DNA of 64,000 bases from Pholiota molesta (Eukaryota > Basidiomycota > Agaricomycetes > Agaricales > Strophariaceae). The DNA lies in the NCBI GenBank assembly GCA_014925825.1, contig JACGCK010000125.1, positions 1 through 64,000 on the forward strand, written 5' to 3'. The number at the start of each line of letters is the position of its first letter. Positions within the stretch are counted from its first letter, which is position 1. The position numbers and the translations under genes were made by a program. Positions 44,390 to 54,079 of the stretch are shown here, piece by piece. The notes under the pieces were generated by a model. The model ran no database searches, was not told where the DNA came from, and saw nothing but the letters and a program-made list of their open reading frames with translations.

Positions 44390-46575
44390 TGTGGCGTCCC
44401 TGGGACGCGATCGCCGCCATCTGGCACCGGGCGCGACATACATAGGCAAGGCAGACACGGGCGGCCGACGCTACGCAATGCGACCGCATGTACAGGTAGG
44501 TGATCTACTGTACAGGCGGCCGCGCCGTGCGTGCGATGGCCGTCCATGGGCACCGAAATACCATTGACAACCACCCGCGCCCAACGCGCAAAGTGCGCGC
44601 GCCCGCGGACGGCGTTGTGTATGCACGTCGGTGTGTCTGCGTCCGAGCCTCCTCTCCCCGCACCCCGCACTGGCCAGGCGGCGGCGGGGTCGAGTGCGCG
44701 GTGCGCACGCGTGAATGCAAAACGGCGCGCGGCGTGCATTTGCCGTGCTAGGCCGCCCGGTGACGCCAGGACATACATTGCATGGGCGGATGCGCGGTTT
44801 ACGGGCAGGGGCGGGCAGGAGGCTGGGTCTCATTTAGAAATAGTGAACACAGCCCGCCCGGGACGCGCAGAGAACGTGCCCGCGGAAGGAGCCGTGTTGC
44901 AGCCCAGCGAGTCCCAGCCTCCACGCCCTGCGCGGGGGAACGCGGCGCGAGCGGCTACGGATTCGACGACGAGAAATAGATGTACAGTGGCTGGATCGCC
45001 GGAGCAGTGGCAGGGCGCGGGCGCGGGCGCATCCTATCTGCCATCGGAAGGGAGCGCACGAGGTGTTCCGCTGACTCCGGGACCAAGGCAGCCACTGGGG
45101 CGCCGCACGCGCGCTTGCAATTCGTCCAGTCCACGGTTTGGCATTCCTGGCCTGTGCGAGCGGGTTAGCGATGTCGATATACGGAATGGGAGCTAGAGGG
45201 ACGGGGGGCGTACCGCAGTAGAGACGCGCGCGGTAGTAGCAGCACCGCTTCATAGGAGCGTCCTCGGACGCGGGCGCGCCGGTGTTGTAGGCAGAGCAGG
45301 ACTGGGCTGATGGTGGCATCGCGGATGTGGCGGTCAACTGCAAGGGAAGGAACGTTAGCAGTCCGTGCAGGAAGTGTGTATTTATGTACTGGAGGGGTGG
45401 GATCGCCTCGTCACGAAAGCGCACGTGCACAATTTCGAAGGCACATAAGCAGGACACTGGCCAGGCGAAACTGCGGACCAAAGAAGCTAAGTAACGGAGA
45501 CGGAGGCACCACAGGAATAGACATGCGCCGAGAAAAAATAGGGTGCACACGGGAGCATAGAGGGATGAGATATACGCAACGCCTGATAGACATAGACACG
45601 CCCCCGACCGTCTATGTCGGCATTCGACACCTTGTGCTTCGTTGCATTGGCGGCATATGGAAGGGCGAGAGCGCCATTGACGGCCAGGGACAATATGGAG
45701 GCGCGGACCCCATTGGTATTCATGAACACGGCCCGCGCGGGACATGGCGCGAACGGGCCCCCGCACGGAGCCGTGTCTGCAATACAGCGAGTCCCAGCCT
45801 CCACGCCCCGACCTGGAGAACGCAGGCCGGGCGCAGGCAGATGGAGGTGCGGTTCAGAGGCGCGAGCGGATAGGGATCCGCTGACGAGACGGAGCATTGG
45901 GCGATAGGTACCAGGCGACGCCAGGACACTGCATGCGCGAGATGGGCGGTTGGCGACCAGGGACGGGATGGAGGCTGGGACCCCAATCGGTATACATGAA
46001 CACGGGCCCGTCTGGGACGCGCAGTCTCAGAGAACGCGCCCGCGGACGGAGCCGTGTCTGCAATCCAGCATGAACCTGCCTCCACACCCTGACATGTAGA
46101 ATGCAAGCCCGAGAGCGCACGCATATGGAGGTGCGCTGGATACCCGTTCAGAGGCGCGAGCAGAGGGCAGGGCAGCCTTCCGGGGGCACATTTGTGCGCG
46201 CCTTTCTTCTGCCTCTTGGACTTGCCCCGCAGCCGTTTTGGGCCGCGCATCGTGTCCGCCATCCCACAAACGAAGCGCGTGAGATGGCCTGATGGCGCTG
46301 GGATGTTCGCCGTCAAACGCTGCTGGGTGCGTGCATCGTTCCGTGGGGGGCGATAGACGCCATCTCACGGCAAGGGATGGAGTCTGGGATACGTAGGAAT
46401 TTGACGAACACGGCCTCCGTGGGCGCTGGAGGGAGCGTGCCCGCGGGAGGAGCTGTGTATGCAGATCAGCGTGTCCTAGACTCCATGCATGCCCTGAGCG
46501 GGAGACGGCAGGCCGGGGGAGCATGTACGTGCGGAGGCGCCAAGACGAGACTAAGAGGCAGGATGGAGACGCAGA
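44390..46575 (+). repeat. Cluster of GC-rich dispersed repeat units
   Basis: At least five imperfect units of about 200-350 bp lie in the same orientation. Markers are a GTGCCCGCGGAAGGAGCC-like word followed by GTGT(A/C)TGCA, at about 44590-44625, 44875-44895, 45755-45785, 46035-46065 and 46430-46460. Each is preceded by GAACAC(G/A)GCCCG and a GGAGGCTGGGA word. A single further unit lies at 26893-27130. Long ORFs here on both strands come from the GC bias. The units enclose the broken MYND copy and abut the Tc1/mariner-type element. Confidence 0.7.
45098..45319 (-). pseudogene. MYND zinc-finger gene, copy 3, broken and inverted
   Basis: On the minus strand the ATG at 45319 begins a close relative of copy 2. 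Exon 1 (45214-45319) and the intron borders (GTACGC donor at 45213, CACAG acceptor at 45152) are kept. The finger is ruined: CSVC has become CSAY, CSRC has become CCYY, and the His of THKRAC is replaced (TNCKRAC). Similarity stops at about 45098 and GC-rich repeat sequence follows, so the entire tail domain is missing. Upstream homology to copy 2 reaches about 45620, including the conserved element at 45405-45427. The reading frame through the intron is open by chance, giving a long misleading ORF (44834-45766). Confidence 0.8.
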
Positions 46576-46583
46576 GTCCCTTA

Positions 46584-46611
46584 CAGCCGTTTGCAAGTCT
46601 ATACGGAATCG
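46584..46611 (+). repeat. Left inverted end of the Tc1/mariner-type element
   Basis: Starts CAGCCGTTTGCAAGTC and includes TATACGGAATCG; preceded by TA. Three mismatches to the right end over 28 bases. Confidence 0.75.
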
Positions 46612-46877
46612 CAATTCTCGAAACCAATGTGTTTGGTTATGCTTGATACAAGGCAATATCGCCAAATATCGGCCGGCAATAACCACATGGCATCGTCACC
46701 CAACTCTGACTCCTAAGGCCTGCGTTGGGCCTGTGGCTCAAGTACCGAGTCTTCGATTGACGCTCTTTCTCTGTCTGCTTATTCTTCGAAGTTCGCCAGG
46801 CCTCAATATAACTTCAGCACTATGGACACCCCAGCTTCCACTTCCTCTTATCCTTGGGCCTTGAAAATTTTGCCACC

Positions 46878-48638
46878 ATGCCATTCAACCGTGATATATC
46901 TCCCAGTGAATCGGAAAATTCAGAGATACTCCAGGAGTTCAAGGTCCTATCAGTCTCAGTTCAGCTTGCGGTTACCGTAGCTATTCCTGCCAAAGACTCG
47001 GGCACCAAATCCACAAAGTCGTCTGCGAAACCAAAGACGAAAACGGAGTCCAAAAACAAAGAGATCACATTCACGTTTGAAGATACAAGCGACAAGTATC
47101 TAGCACTTCTTTCTGCCATTCTATCAAAGCATGGCTACGATAAATACACACCAGTTACCAGCACCCATCGCTTCGGCATCAAGGTTGCAATCCCTCCTAT
47201 AAAAACGTGAGTCTAGGCTCGCAAAATGTTGTTCGCTTCATTGTTATTGCAGAATTAGCTAACAAACTTTGTTCATAAATCATATAGAAAAGGAGCTGCC
47301 GTCGATGTGGACTCCTTCACCGACTACCAAGAGATTGTTACGCAAATATTCAAAGGCAAACCCCGTAAAATAATCATCTGGTTGAGTCTTGATGACGTGA
47401 AAAAGGCATTCAAGGTATGTACATTTTATACAAGACCCAGTTCATCAATAACATTTCCATCATAGCGCAAGGACGACAATACCGATTCCGAAAAAGACAA
47501 ATCGGGCACAGAAGACAGTGATTCGAATGTAAGCCGTCAGATTTACGCCATACTATTGGTGATTACTTATCATTTGAACTATGAACTAGGACACCAAAGG
47601 ACATATCGAGCGCGAGCTCTCTCGAATCCGTGGAATACTGGAGAAGAAGTATGCAAACCCAACGGATAGTGGATATACATATATCCACGATGATGGCGAA
47701 CGTCTTCCATTGACGCCTGCGATGCTGCTCCAGTGGGCACGAGCAATTGTAGGCTATTCTAGTTGTGCGACATGTTGCTGTGACTGATTATACTATAGTA
47801 CAGCGGCGACACAACACACAGTCTTCCTCCACATACGCAGGCCTTTGATCCCCAGAACCGACAGCGCTCTCTTTTTCAGAAGAAAGGTGATGTTGCATCT
47901 GCCAGCAATGTTGCTGGTGATCTTTCTACAGTCTCGTCGATCTTCCGTGACGTTCGCGCCATCATAACGAACAATCAGGCCAGTGTCCCCACCACTACAG
48001 CTTTATTACATCCCGTCCCTACACAATCTACCATCGTTCCAGTCTCTTCACCCACCAAGAACACCCCCACAAAGCTTACTCGCTACCTCCACTTTGCTCA
48101 AGATCATCTTGGAGTTCACAATGCCATGGACTATGAGCTTCGTCTCATGAACGAAGGGTATGGACCTGATATCTTGTCTGAGGTTGACAACAAGGACCTC
48201 GTAGCATGTGGGCTCATGGCTGGTGATGCCATCCGCCTGAAGCGTGGGGCAGCTGATTGGTGGACAAGTTCCGATGCTAAACGATCTAAGCCAGCTCCGG
48301 CTATCGTTGCTCAATCCTCGCTTGGTACAGAGTCGGGAGAACAGGTCAGATATGATGTACGCTTTGAGAAGAGGTTTGTTGATGGAGGTTCAGAGTCTAT
48401 CTTTGGGTCGGGCTTGAGGAAAGGTCCCAATATGCGTTGGAAGGAGTTCACATGGTGGTATTACAATCAGGTTACGACGCTTGTTGAGCGTGTACCCTTT
48501 GGCTTTGTTCCTATTCTTGATCCGCAGTATCTTGATATGAACGCTCCACCATTTGAGGTGGGCTCACAAGATGAACCTGAGCCAGGATCTGATGGGACAG
48601 AAGTTGGTGTAGTAGATAACATGGTCGCAGCAAAGTAG
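46878..48638 (+). CDS. Five-exon protein with a C-terminal SAM-like domain, inside the Tc1/mariner-type element
   Basis: Exons 46878-47206, 47288-47414, 47466-47528, 47590-47748 and 47799-48638 join in frame to about 505 residues. All introns are GT-AG and 50-81 nt. The start has a strong context (GCCACCATG). The first third has a Ser/Lys-rich low-complexity stretch and a folded region (ITFTFEDTSDKYLALLSAIL). The C-terminal third contains a SAM-like helical domain (LTRYLHFAQDHLGVHNAMDY, GYGPDILSEVDNKDLVACG, MAGDAIRLKRGAADWW) typical of a recurrent Agaricomycete hypothetical family, followed by KRFVDGGSESIFG. It lies between the element's inverted ends and converges with the transposase. SAM domains oligomerise or bind nucleic acid; a helper role in transposition, or a captured host gene, are both possible. 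Confidence 0.8.
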
Positions 48639-48706
48639 AGTTATCAAATCAAGTGTAGTTCTGTTTTTTTGCAAGTAGAATCAAATCACAATTTGAATGT
48701 CTACGT

Positions 48707-49855
48707 TTATACTACATAGCCTGAGGCTCGAAAGAAATTCCATGCCATATCACTTGTAATATTGAAGCATGCATGATCCATAATAGAAAGTGAATCATCC
48801 TTCCAATTCCGTCGCAGGAAGGCCTTGATAGCTGAAAATGCTTGCTCAATGGGATTTAGATCTGGTGAATACGGTGGAAGAAACACCAATTTGCACACTG
48901 ATAAAGATCACAATGAGAAGGGATGATCATTGTAAAATAAATAAAGGACTTAGGCTGACACGCTTCATCTTCTACGAGTTCTCGGACAGCATCTGCATGA
49001 TGAATATTACAGTTATCAAGCACCAAAACACTACGAGGTCCAGGATAGGGATTGGTAAGAGGAATCTAGAGGACAGATGAGTATTCAGTGATGGTAACAT
49101 TGTGAGTTTGCACATACAACATGTTCCCGAAGAAATTGGACAAATTTACATGAAGTTATCGAACCTGGAACAATATCATGGGCAATAATGCCATCTATTG
49201 AAAGAACAGGAAGGATAGAGAAGCGCTCTCCACGGACGAAGCATCGTCTTTGGAAGCATCGTCTTCCTTCGAAAGCCCATCCAAATTTGCGAGTAGGATT
49301 CTTCTTGTTACGTGCTGCCTCATCAACAAACATAAGCTGAGCAGGATCGGTAATAAGGTCTCCAATATAGTTCATAAACATTGATCTGGCAGCATCGTTC
49401 CTTTCCAGAGCTTTTATCGAGACACTCTTGTGAGAAAAATGAAGACGACGCAGTGTCCGAAGCAGTGTTGGTACAGAAACCTCAACATGACGGCGAATTA
49501 GAAGCTGATCTTGAAGCTCGTCCAAGTACATGCAAGGCTCTTGTGCGAGTAGAGCTTTGATGAGGCGAGTATCAGCTGAGCTTAGTTTTCGTGGTCGTCC
49601 TCGAGCAGCATTGGCAAAGGCATTAGGGTTATAGGAAATGCCGTATTTTGCATGATAGGCCAATGTATCGTAGACGAGAGTTTTCTGGATACCTAGGAGG
49701 CGTCCAATTTCCTTCACTGTATAGTGCTCAACATGTCGTAGATATGGGATGCGCTCTTTGAGGTCTCGAGAGACATGGCGACGTGGCATTGCATTGAAGG
49801 TGAGGCCGGTGAGGCCTTGAGGCGAAAGACTTGGAGGTTGTGGAAGCACGGGCAT
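48707..49855 (-). CDS. Tc1/mariner (IS630-like) DDE transposase
   Basis: Exons 49118-49855, 48960-49065 and 48707-48897 join to about 344 residues (about 322 from the second Met, MPRRHVSRD). The N-terminus is a helix-turn-helix DNA-binding region (YTVKEIGRLLGIQKTLVYDT) with an AT-hook-like RGRPRKL. The catalytic core has Asp in MFVDEAARN, Asp in VLVLDNCNIHHAD and Glu in LPPYSPDLNPIEQAF, about 35 residues apart. Intron 1 has a canonical GTATGT donor. Intron 2 needs a weak GTCAGC donor to keep frame, so exon 2/3 joining is less certain and a small lesion cannot be excluded. The enzyme would cut at the inverted ends 46584 and 49949. Confidence 0.85.
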
Positions 49856-49921
49856 GTGTCAGCCACCGGCACACCGGCAAAAGGAAGCCAAACAAACGAT
49901 GACGCATTTTTACAAAAATCA

Positions 49922-49949
49922 CGATTCCGTATAGACGTGAAAACCGCTG
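49922..49949 (-). repeat. Right inverted end of the Tc1/mariner-type element
   Basis: Reads CAGCGGTTTTCACGTC on the minus strand, followed outside by TA at 49950-49951. Confidence 0.75.
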
Positions 49950-49951
49950 TA

Positions 49952-52286
49952 AAATACCTGCAGCTGTCCTCCGCGCATCCCGTCCAACAAGAATTGAAGC
50001 GAGATAAATGCCCGTATGGCCTTGTGAGCTGTCCGTAGATTCCATACTGATAGGAGTAATTGGGACGGCATACCGAGCAGCGAGCAGAGGGCAGAGATGA
50101 GAAATGTTCATCTGACGTACGCCCTCGCAGCAGGACACATCCATCACTCCCACAGCAAGGAATCGAGGAGAGCATTGGAGGACTGCGGTACTGCCTAGAG
50201 TCATCGACGGGGATATGCAGGAGGCATTTCTTACAGGGGCACTGGGATGCATGCGGTTCACTGGCGGTCCGTGGTGTCCTATGGTGAACAGAGAGGGAGC
50301 AATGTGTTGGAGGCCATGTACCGGACGGGAGGGTGGATGGAAAGATGAAGAAGGAGCTGGCTGGCGATGCAGAGGGTAGAGCTTGGGAAGAGGCGGAGTG
50401 CCTCGGGACGCCGGCTCGTGTCGGTCCGACGTCACGACCTCTAATTATAAGTCTGGCTCCGCGCTCTTGATACTCACTCCCATCCGATTGACCACGGAAC
50501 CCCAATCCTCTGTCCCACCAGCCCTCTCCCTAAGTCTCCCGCTGGCACTCCGCAAAGCGTAGGCCGCATCCACGCCTGTCACCATGAGCCTCCTCCATCC
50601 CTCTCCCGCTTCCCATTCCGCGGTACCGTTGCAGATCGCGCCGATCCCTTCGCTGTTTCCGAAGGAGTGGACCCCGTTGACCGTCCCCCGTTAGATGCAG
50701 CTTCGAACTCTGCCCACCCTATCCCTCACACGTCCACCGACCTGCAACTTCGCATTCAAGCCAACCAATTCGCCACGTCAGCGGTCCACACGCGGTGCGA
50801 CCTCATCGTGAAGCTCCCCTCAACCCACCGAGGCGCGCATATAAGAAGACGTCGACAGAGCAATGGGCGGTGCATGTTTCGACCTCGGTGAGTCTGCTGC
50901 ACATATCTCGTTATCCGCCCAGTGGCTGATGCCGACGCACAGCGTACACTCATGACCATCGTGGCTCGCGGTGTGAATACCAGCACTCGCTGGCGAGACG
51001 GCGTCGTCACTTACTTACGGAGCGGGGTTTCAGGGGTATCAGGCAGCTGGGCTGCTTGCTACATCGGCGCCCTGACTTCGCGTCCTACACTATCCATTAC
51101 TGCTACTACGCATCCAACGCTCCAACGTCGACCACGTCGCGGGCACGGAGCGATCCGACCGCCGACCGACCGACAATGAACGCGTCACTCCGGCAGCTCA
51201 GGTCGAGCGCACCTCTCGCCCGCGGTGCGATTCAATTATCAAAGCCACGCGACGTGCGCTTACCTTCGACGTCTGTCGGTCGGTCGGGCAGGGGTGCGGA
51301 GGGCGGGGGGCGTGAGGGTGTGTTGCGCGTCGTGCGCACGAGAGCGCCGTTGGTGGCGTCACACCCACACCCACACCCACGCGCGCTCAATCTCAATCTC
51401 AGTCTCGCCCGCTCATCGCACCCCGTCGTCGGCGCTGCCTCTACCGACCCGTCTGCTCGTGTGCCGCTCCTGTCGGGTCCTGTAGGGACCAGGGCGGAAC
51501 TTTTCCTTGCATCCGAAGCGAGTCGGGTTACGCGCGTTATCGTTCAGAGTGAGCGAGGCACTGCGCGGTGCGTAGCAGCAGGGAGGATGGTGCTCAGCTC
51601 GATCGATTGTTTCGTACTCCATGCCCCTTGTATTCCTGAGTATATAAATGATAAAATAACACCAGAAGTCCTAGCGTCTGCGACATGACATCCGAGATGG
51701 TTGTGTGATGGTCAGCAACGACGTATACCCGCACGCGCACCAAGGCATCAACATACGAACATCGACAAGTGGACATCCACGTCGAATCATTCATGACACC
51801 GGACCTGCGTACGGCGGTGCATCTGCGCGTTACGTCGGCGGTGCCCGCTGTCAATGGTGGTCTGGCGTGTGTGCACTTTGTTGGTGATGCACGTCAGTCT
51901 GAGCGTAAGGAGTATGCTTTTGCAATCTCAATTTGTGAGCCACTGAACGAATATTTGTCGCCGTTAATATTATCAGCTCTATCGACTATGCGCGTTCCTC
52001 GCATGCCAAACTCCTTCCACTTGCTACAGCTCTCGTATATTTTGGATCGAAGGCTCCCGGATAATGTATGAAGCTTGTATTATTTTCTTCTTTTTTCGCA
52101 TTGCATCGCAGTGGTAAGATAAGTCATGTATATCAAGTTTTGCCTCGTTGAAGGTATATTTCTAAATAGTTCTACATGTACTGGAACGTCTCATGACAAC
52201 GTCAAGTGCATGTGTAGACCATCAGCAAAAGCGGCGTAGAAGAGAGCCACCTACGTCCCAGTAGCCTCACTGCAGGCGCAACACGA
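49952..52286. other. 2.3 kb of decayed sequence, no intact gene recognised
   Basis: 49970-50060 resembles 27290-27405. Around 50400-50460 (minus) and 50590-51200 (plus) are gene-like stretches sharing GTCGGTCCGACGTC-type and TCCCATTCCGCG words with 55160-55280 and 62420-62470, probably copies of one decayed gene. A CACACCCA run lies at 51360-51380. No domain is recognised in the 210-codon ORF at 51056-51688. Confidence 0.4.
51627..51900 (+). repeat. ~280-bp direct repeat, copy A
   Basis: It starts CTTGTATTCCTGAGTATATA and ends near CGTCAGT. It matches copy B (53792-54079) along its whole length in the same orientation, with scattered differences and a few indels. The two copies lie on either side of the surface-protein gene 52287-53341. 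Confidence 0.8.
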
Positions 52287-53341
52287 TTAAGCGAAATGCA
52301 CTCCTGAGAGCAGCACGGATGCCAGCACCAGCGTAGCTCCTATACACATAAGCAGAAATGGCAATGTTAACGACGAGTCGGACAGCTTGGAAGACATAGA
52401 CAACATACCTAACCCCATGGCATGGAGCCCGGAGACCACCGCCTGCATACTGATGCTGGAAGATGACTTTGTAGTGTTTGCGAGTGCCAGGGCATTGCTG
52501 GATGCAGTACCAGAAGTACTAGCAAGGACACTCGAAGTCGAAGTCGTGGAAGCTGTGCTCGCAGGTGTAGAGGTGCTCGATGAATTGCCCGCACCTTCGA
52601 CTGTATAGCTGTACAATCAACAATGTCGTTACGGTTCTTGATCAGCTGCCCCGGACCCGGTTACACCACAGAGCAGAGCAACGCACATGAAATTGATCAA
52701 TGAAAAGTCGAAAACGTCATCGGGCAAGGTAGGAGGTCGGGTTGCATTCGGCGACTGGCTCTTGATCGCGAGGGCGATGGCATGGTTAACTGTGGGATCG
52801 AGGCCAGTGCGCGAGAACAGCATCTCGCAGAGGAACATGTTGGAGGCACTGAAGCCGTCCACGTCCGTCGCGTTCCCATCCAGGGTCACGGTATACAGCG
52901 GCGAGAGGTTGAAGAGCAGGGAGTTGATATAGATCGCCGAGCCTGGGCACGGCAACGCCGTCAGTCAGCAAGCGTCGCGCCGAAGGGCACGGACGGGCGC
53001 CCGGGACACACACCTTGGAACGTGAACGTCGCCGCGCTGGCCTGGCGCTGCCCCATCGCGACGCTGGCGGTGCATTTCGACGGGATGTTGTAGCAGCCTG
53101 GTTGGCTGGACACGATCGTGCCATCGGATGACACCTTGCATATCGGCGCGTCGCCAGCGCCACCTCGGTACTGTCCACGGTATCAGCAAGGGCAAGCCAC
53201 AGCGAAATATCAGTGCGTAGTCGCTGAAGCTTAAGTGCGCACCTGGATGGAGGGATCCGTGTCGATCACGGTGATGTTATATTGTCCGAGGACCACAGGA
53301 AAAAGGAACGGCAGTGCAGCAAGGCTGACGAAGGCACGCAT
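52287..53341 (-). CDS. Secreted Ser/Thr-rich surface protein, probably membrane- or GPI-anchored
   Basis: The ATG at 53341 begins a clear signal peptide (MRAFVSLAALPFLFPVVLGQ). Exon 1 ends SIQ at a GTGCGC donor. Exon 2 (YRGGAGDAPICKVSSDG) carries cysteines and ends TFTFQ. Exon 3 (GSAIYINSLLFNLSPLYTV) continues the extracellular part with several N-glycosylation sites (NAT, NSS). The last exon is joined by a ~75-nt intron ending GTACAG, and is rich in Ser, Thr and Ala (STSTPASTASTTSTSS). The protein ends with a hydrophobic segment (LTLPFLLMCIGATLVLASVL) of the type removed during GPI attachment or kept as a membrane anchor. The architecture is common for Agaricomycete cell-wall proteins. Function unknown; all reading frames join cleanly, so it looks intact. 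Confidence 0.8.
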
Positions 53342-53791
53342 CACGGAAGAGAGGAAAGAGAAATGTGGATGCAGCGCGTTTGTTGGATTGAGTCCCTAAA
53401 TATATTCCAAGACTGATGACTATCGACGTATACGCACACTCGAGAGGAATAACATATCACGTACACGAACCTCTTGGCGCACCCACCATATAGAGTCGGA
53501 TCGAACAGAACCGACCTCTCTGTAACAACGCATTGTCAACAAAGTACGAGCATTCCATCATACACGCAACACTATCCACTTGGCGTATCCGTTTAGGTAA
53601 CCTCGAGCTCGCGTCCTTAATGCCTGACTGGATCTTTCCAACCACGCGTACACACCATCCCCGCCCTCCAGCCTCGACGGGCTGACAAGTATCACTCGAC
53701 GCTCATAACCACGCCATCCACCGCGCAGCTTCAACGCAGACACAACGTCTGCATAGAGAAAGGGGCGATGACAGGAGGCCGTACAGGTCAA

Positions 53792-54079
53792 CTTGTATTC
53801 CTGAGTATATAAATGACAAAATAACACCACTCGTCCTATCTTCCGCGACATGACATCCGAAATTCGTGTGTGATAGGTCCATAGACGGTCAGCAACGATG
53901 TATAACCGCATGCGCACGACGGGCACCAGCATACGCACATCAACAAAGGGCACGTCCACGTCGAATCGTTCACGACACCGGGTCTACGTACGGCGGTGCA
54001 TCTGCACGTTACGTCGGCGGTGCCCACTGTCAATGGTGATGTTGATGTGTGCACACTTGTTGATGAACGACGTCAGTTT
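53792..54079 (+). repeat. ~280-bp direct repeat, copy B
   Basis: Partner of 51627-51900; holds the same GAGTATATAAATGA word at its start. It lies upstream (by about 450 bp) of the minus-strand surface-protein gene. Confidence 0.8.

Larger units (their letters stand above)
46584..49949. mobile_element. Tc1/mariner-type DNA transposon with two genes (3,366 bp)
   Basis: Inverted ends starting CAGC flank the unit: CAGCCGTTTGCAAG... at 46584-46611 and the inverse partner at 49922-49949, 25 of 28 bases equal. Looser similarity reaches about 120 bp inward (GCCGG...ACATG words in both). The dinucleotide TA lies directly outside both ends (46582-46583 and 49950-49951), the Tc1/mariner target duplication. 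Inside are a DDE transposase on the minus strand and a five-exon gene with a SAM-like domain on the plus strand, converging with 68 bp between stops. Most Tc1/mariner elements are 1.3-2.5 kb with one gene. TIR placement is my reading and should be tested against other copies. Confidence 0.75.

Noticed and set aside
44834..45766. 310-codon minus-strand ORF
   Set aside because: It reads through the retained intron of the broken MYND copy into repeat sequence; only its middle part is a gene relic.
51627..54079. A true LTR retrotransposon bounded by the direct repeats
   Set aside because: No PBS, PPT or retroelement coding sequence was seen, and the repeats have diverged indels and no TG...CA ends; kept only as a speculative finding.
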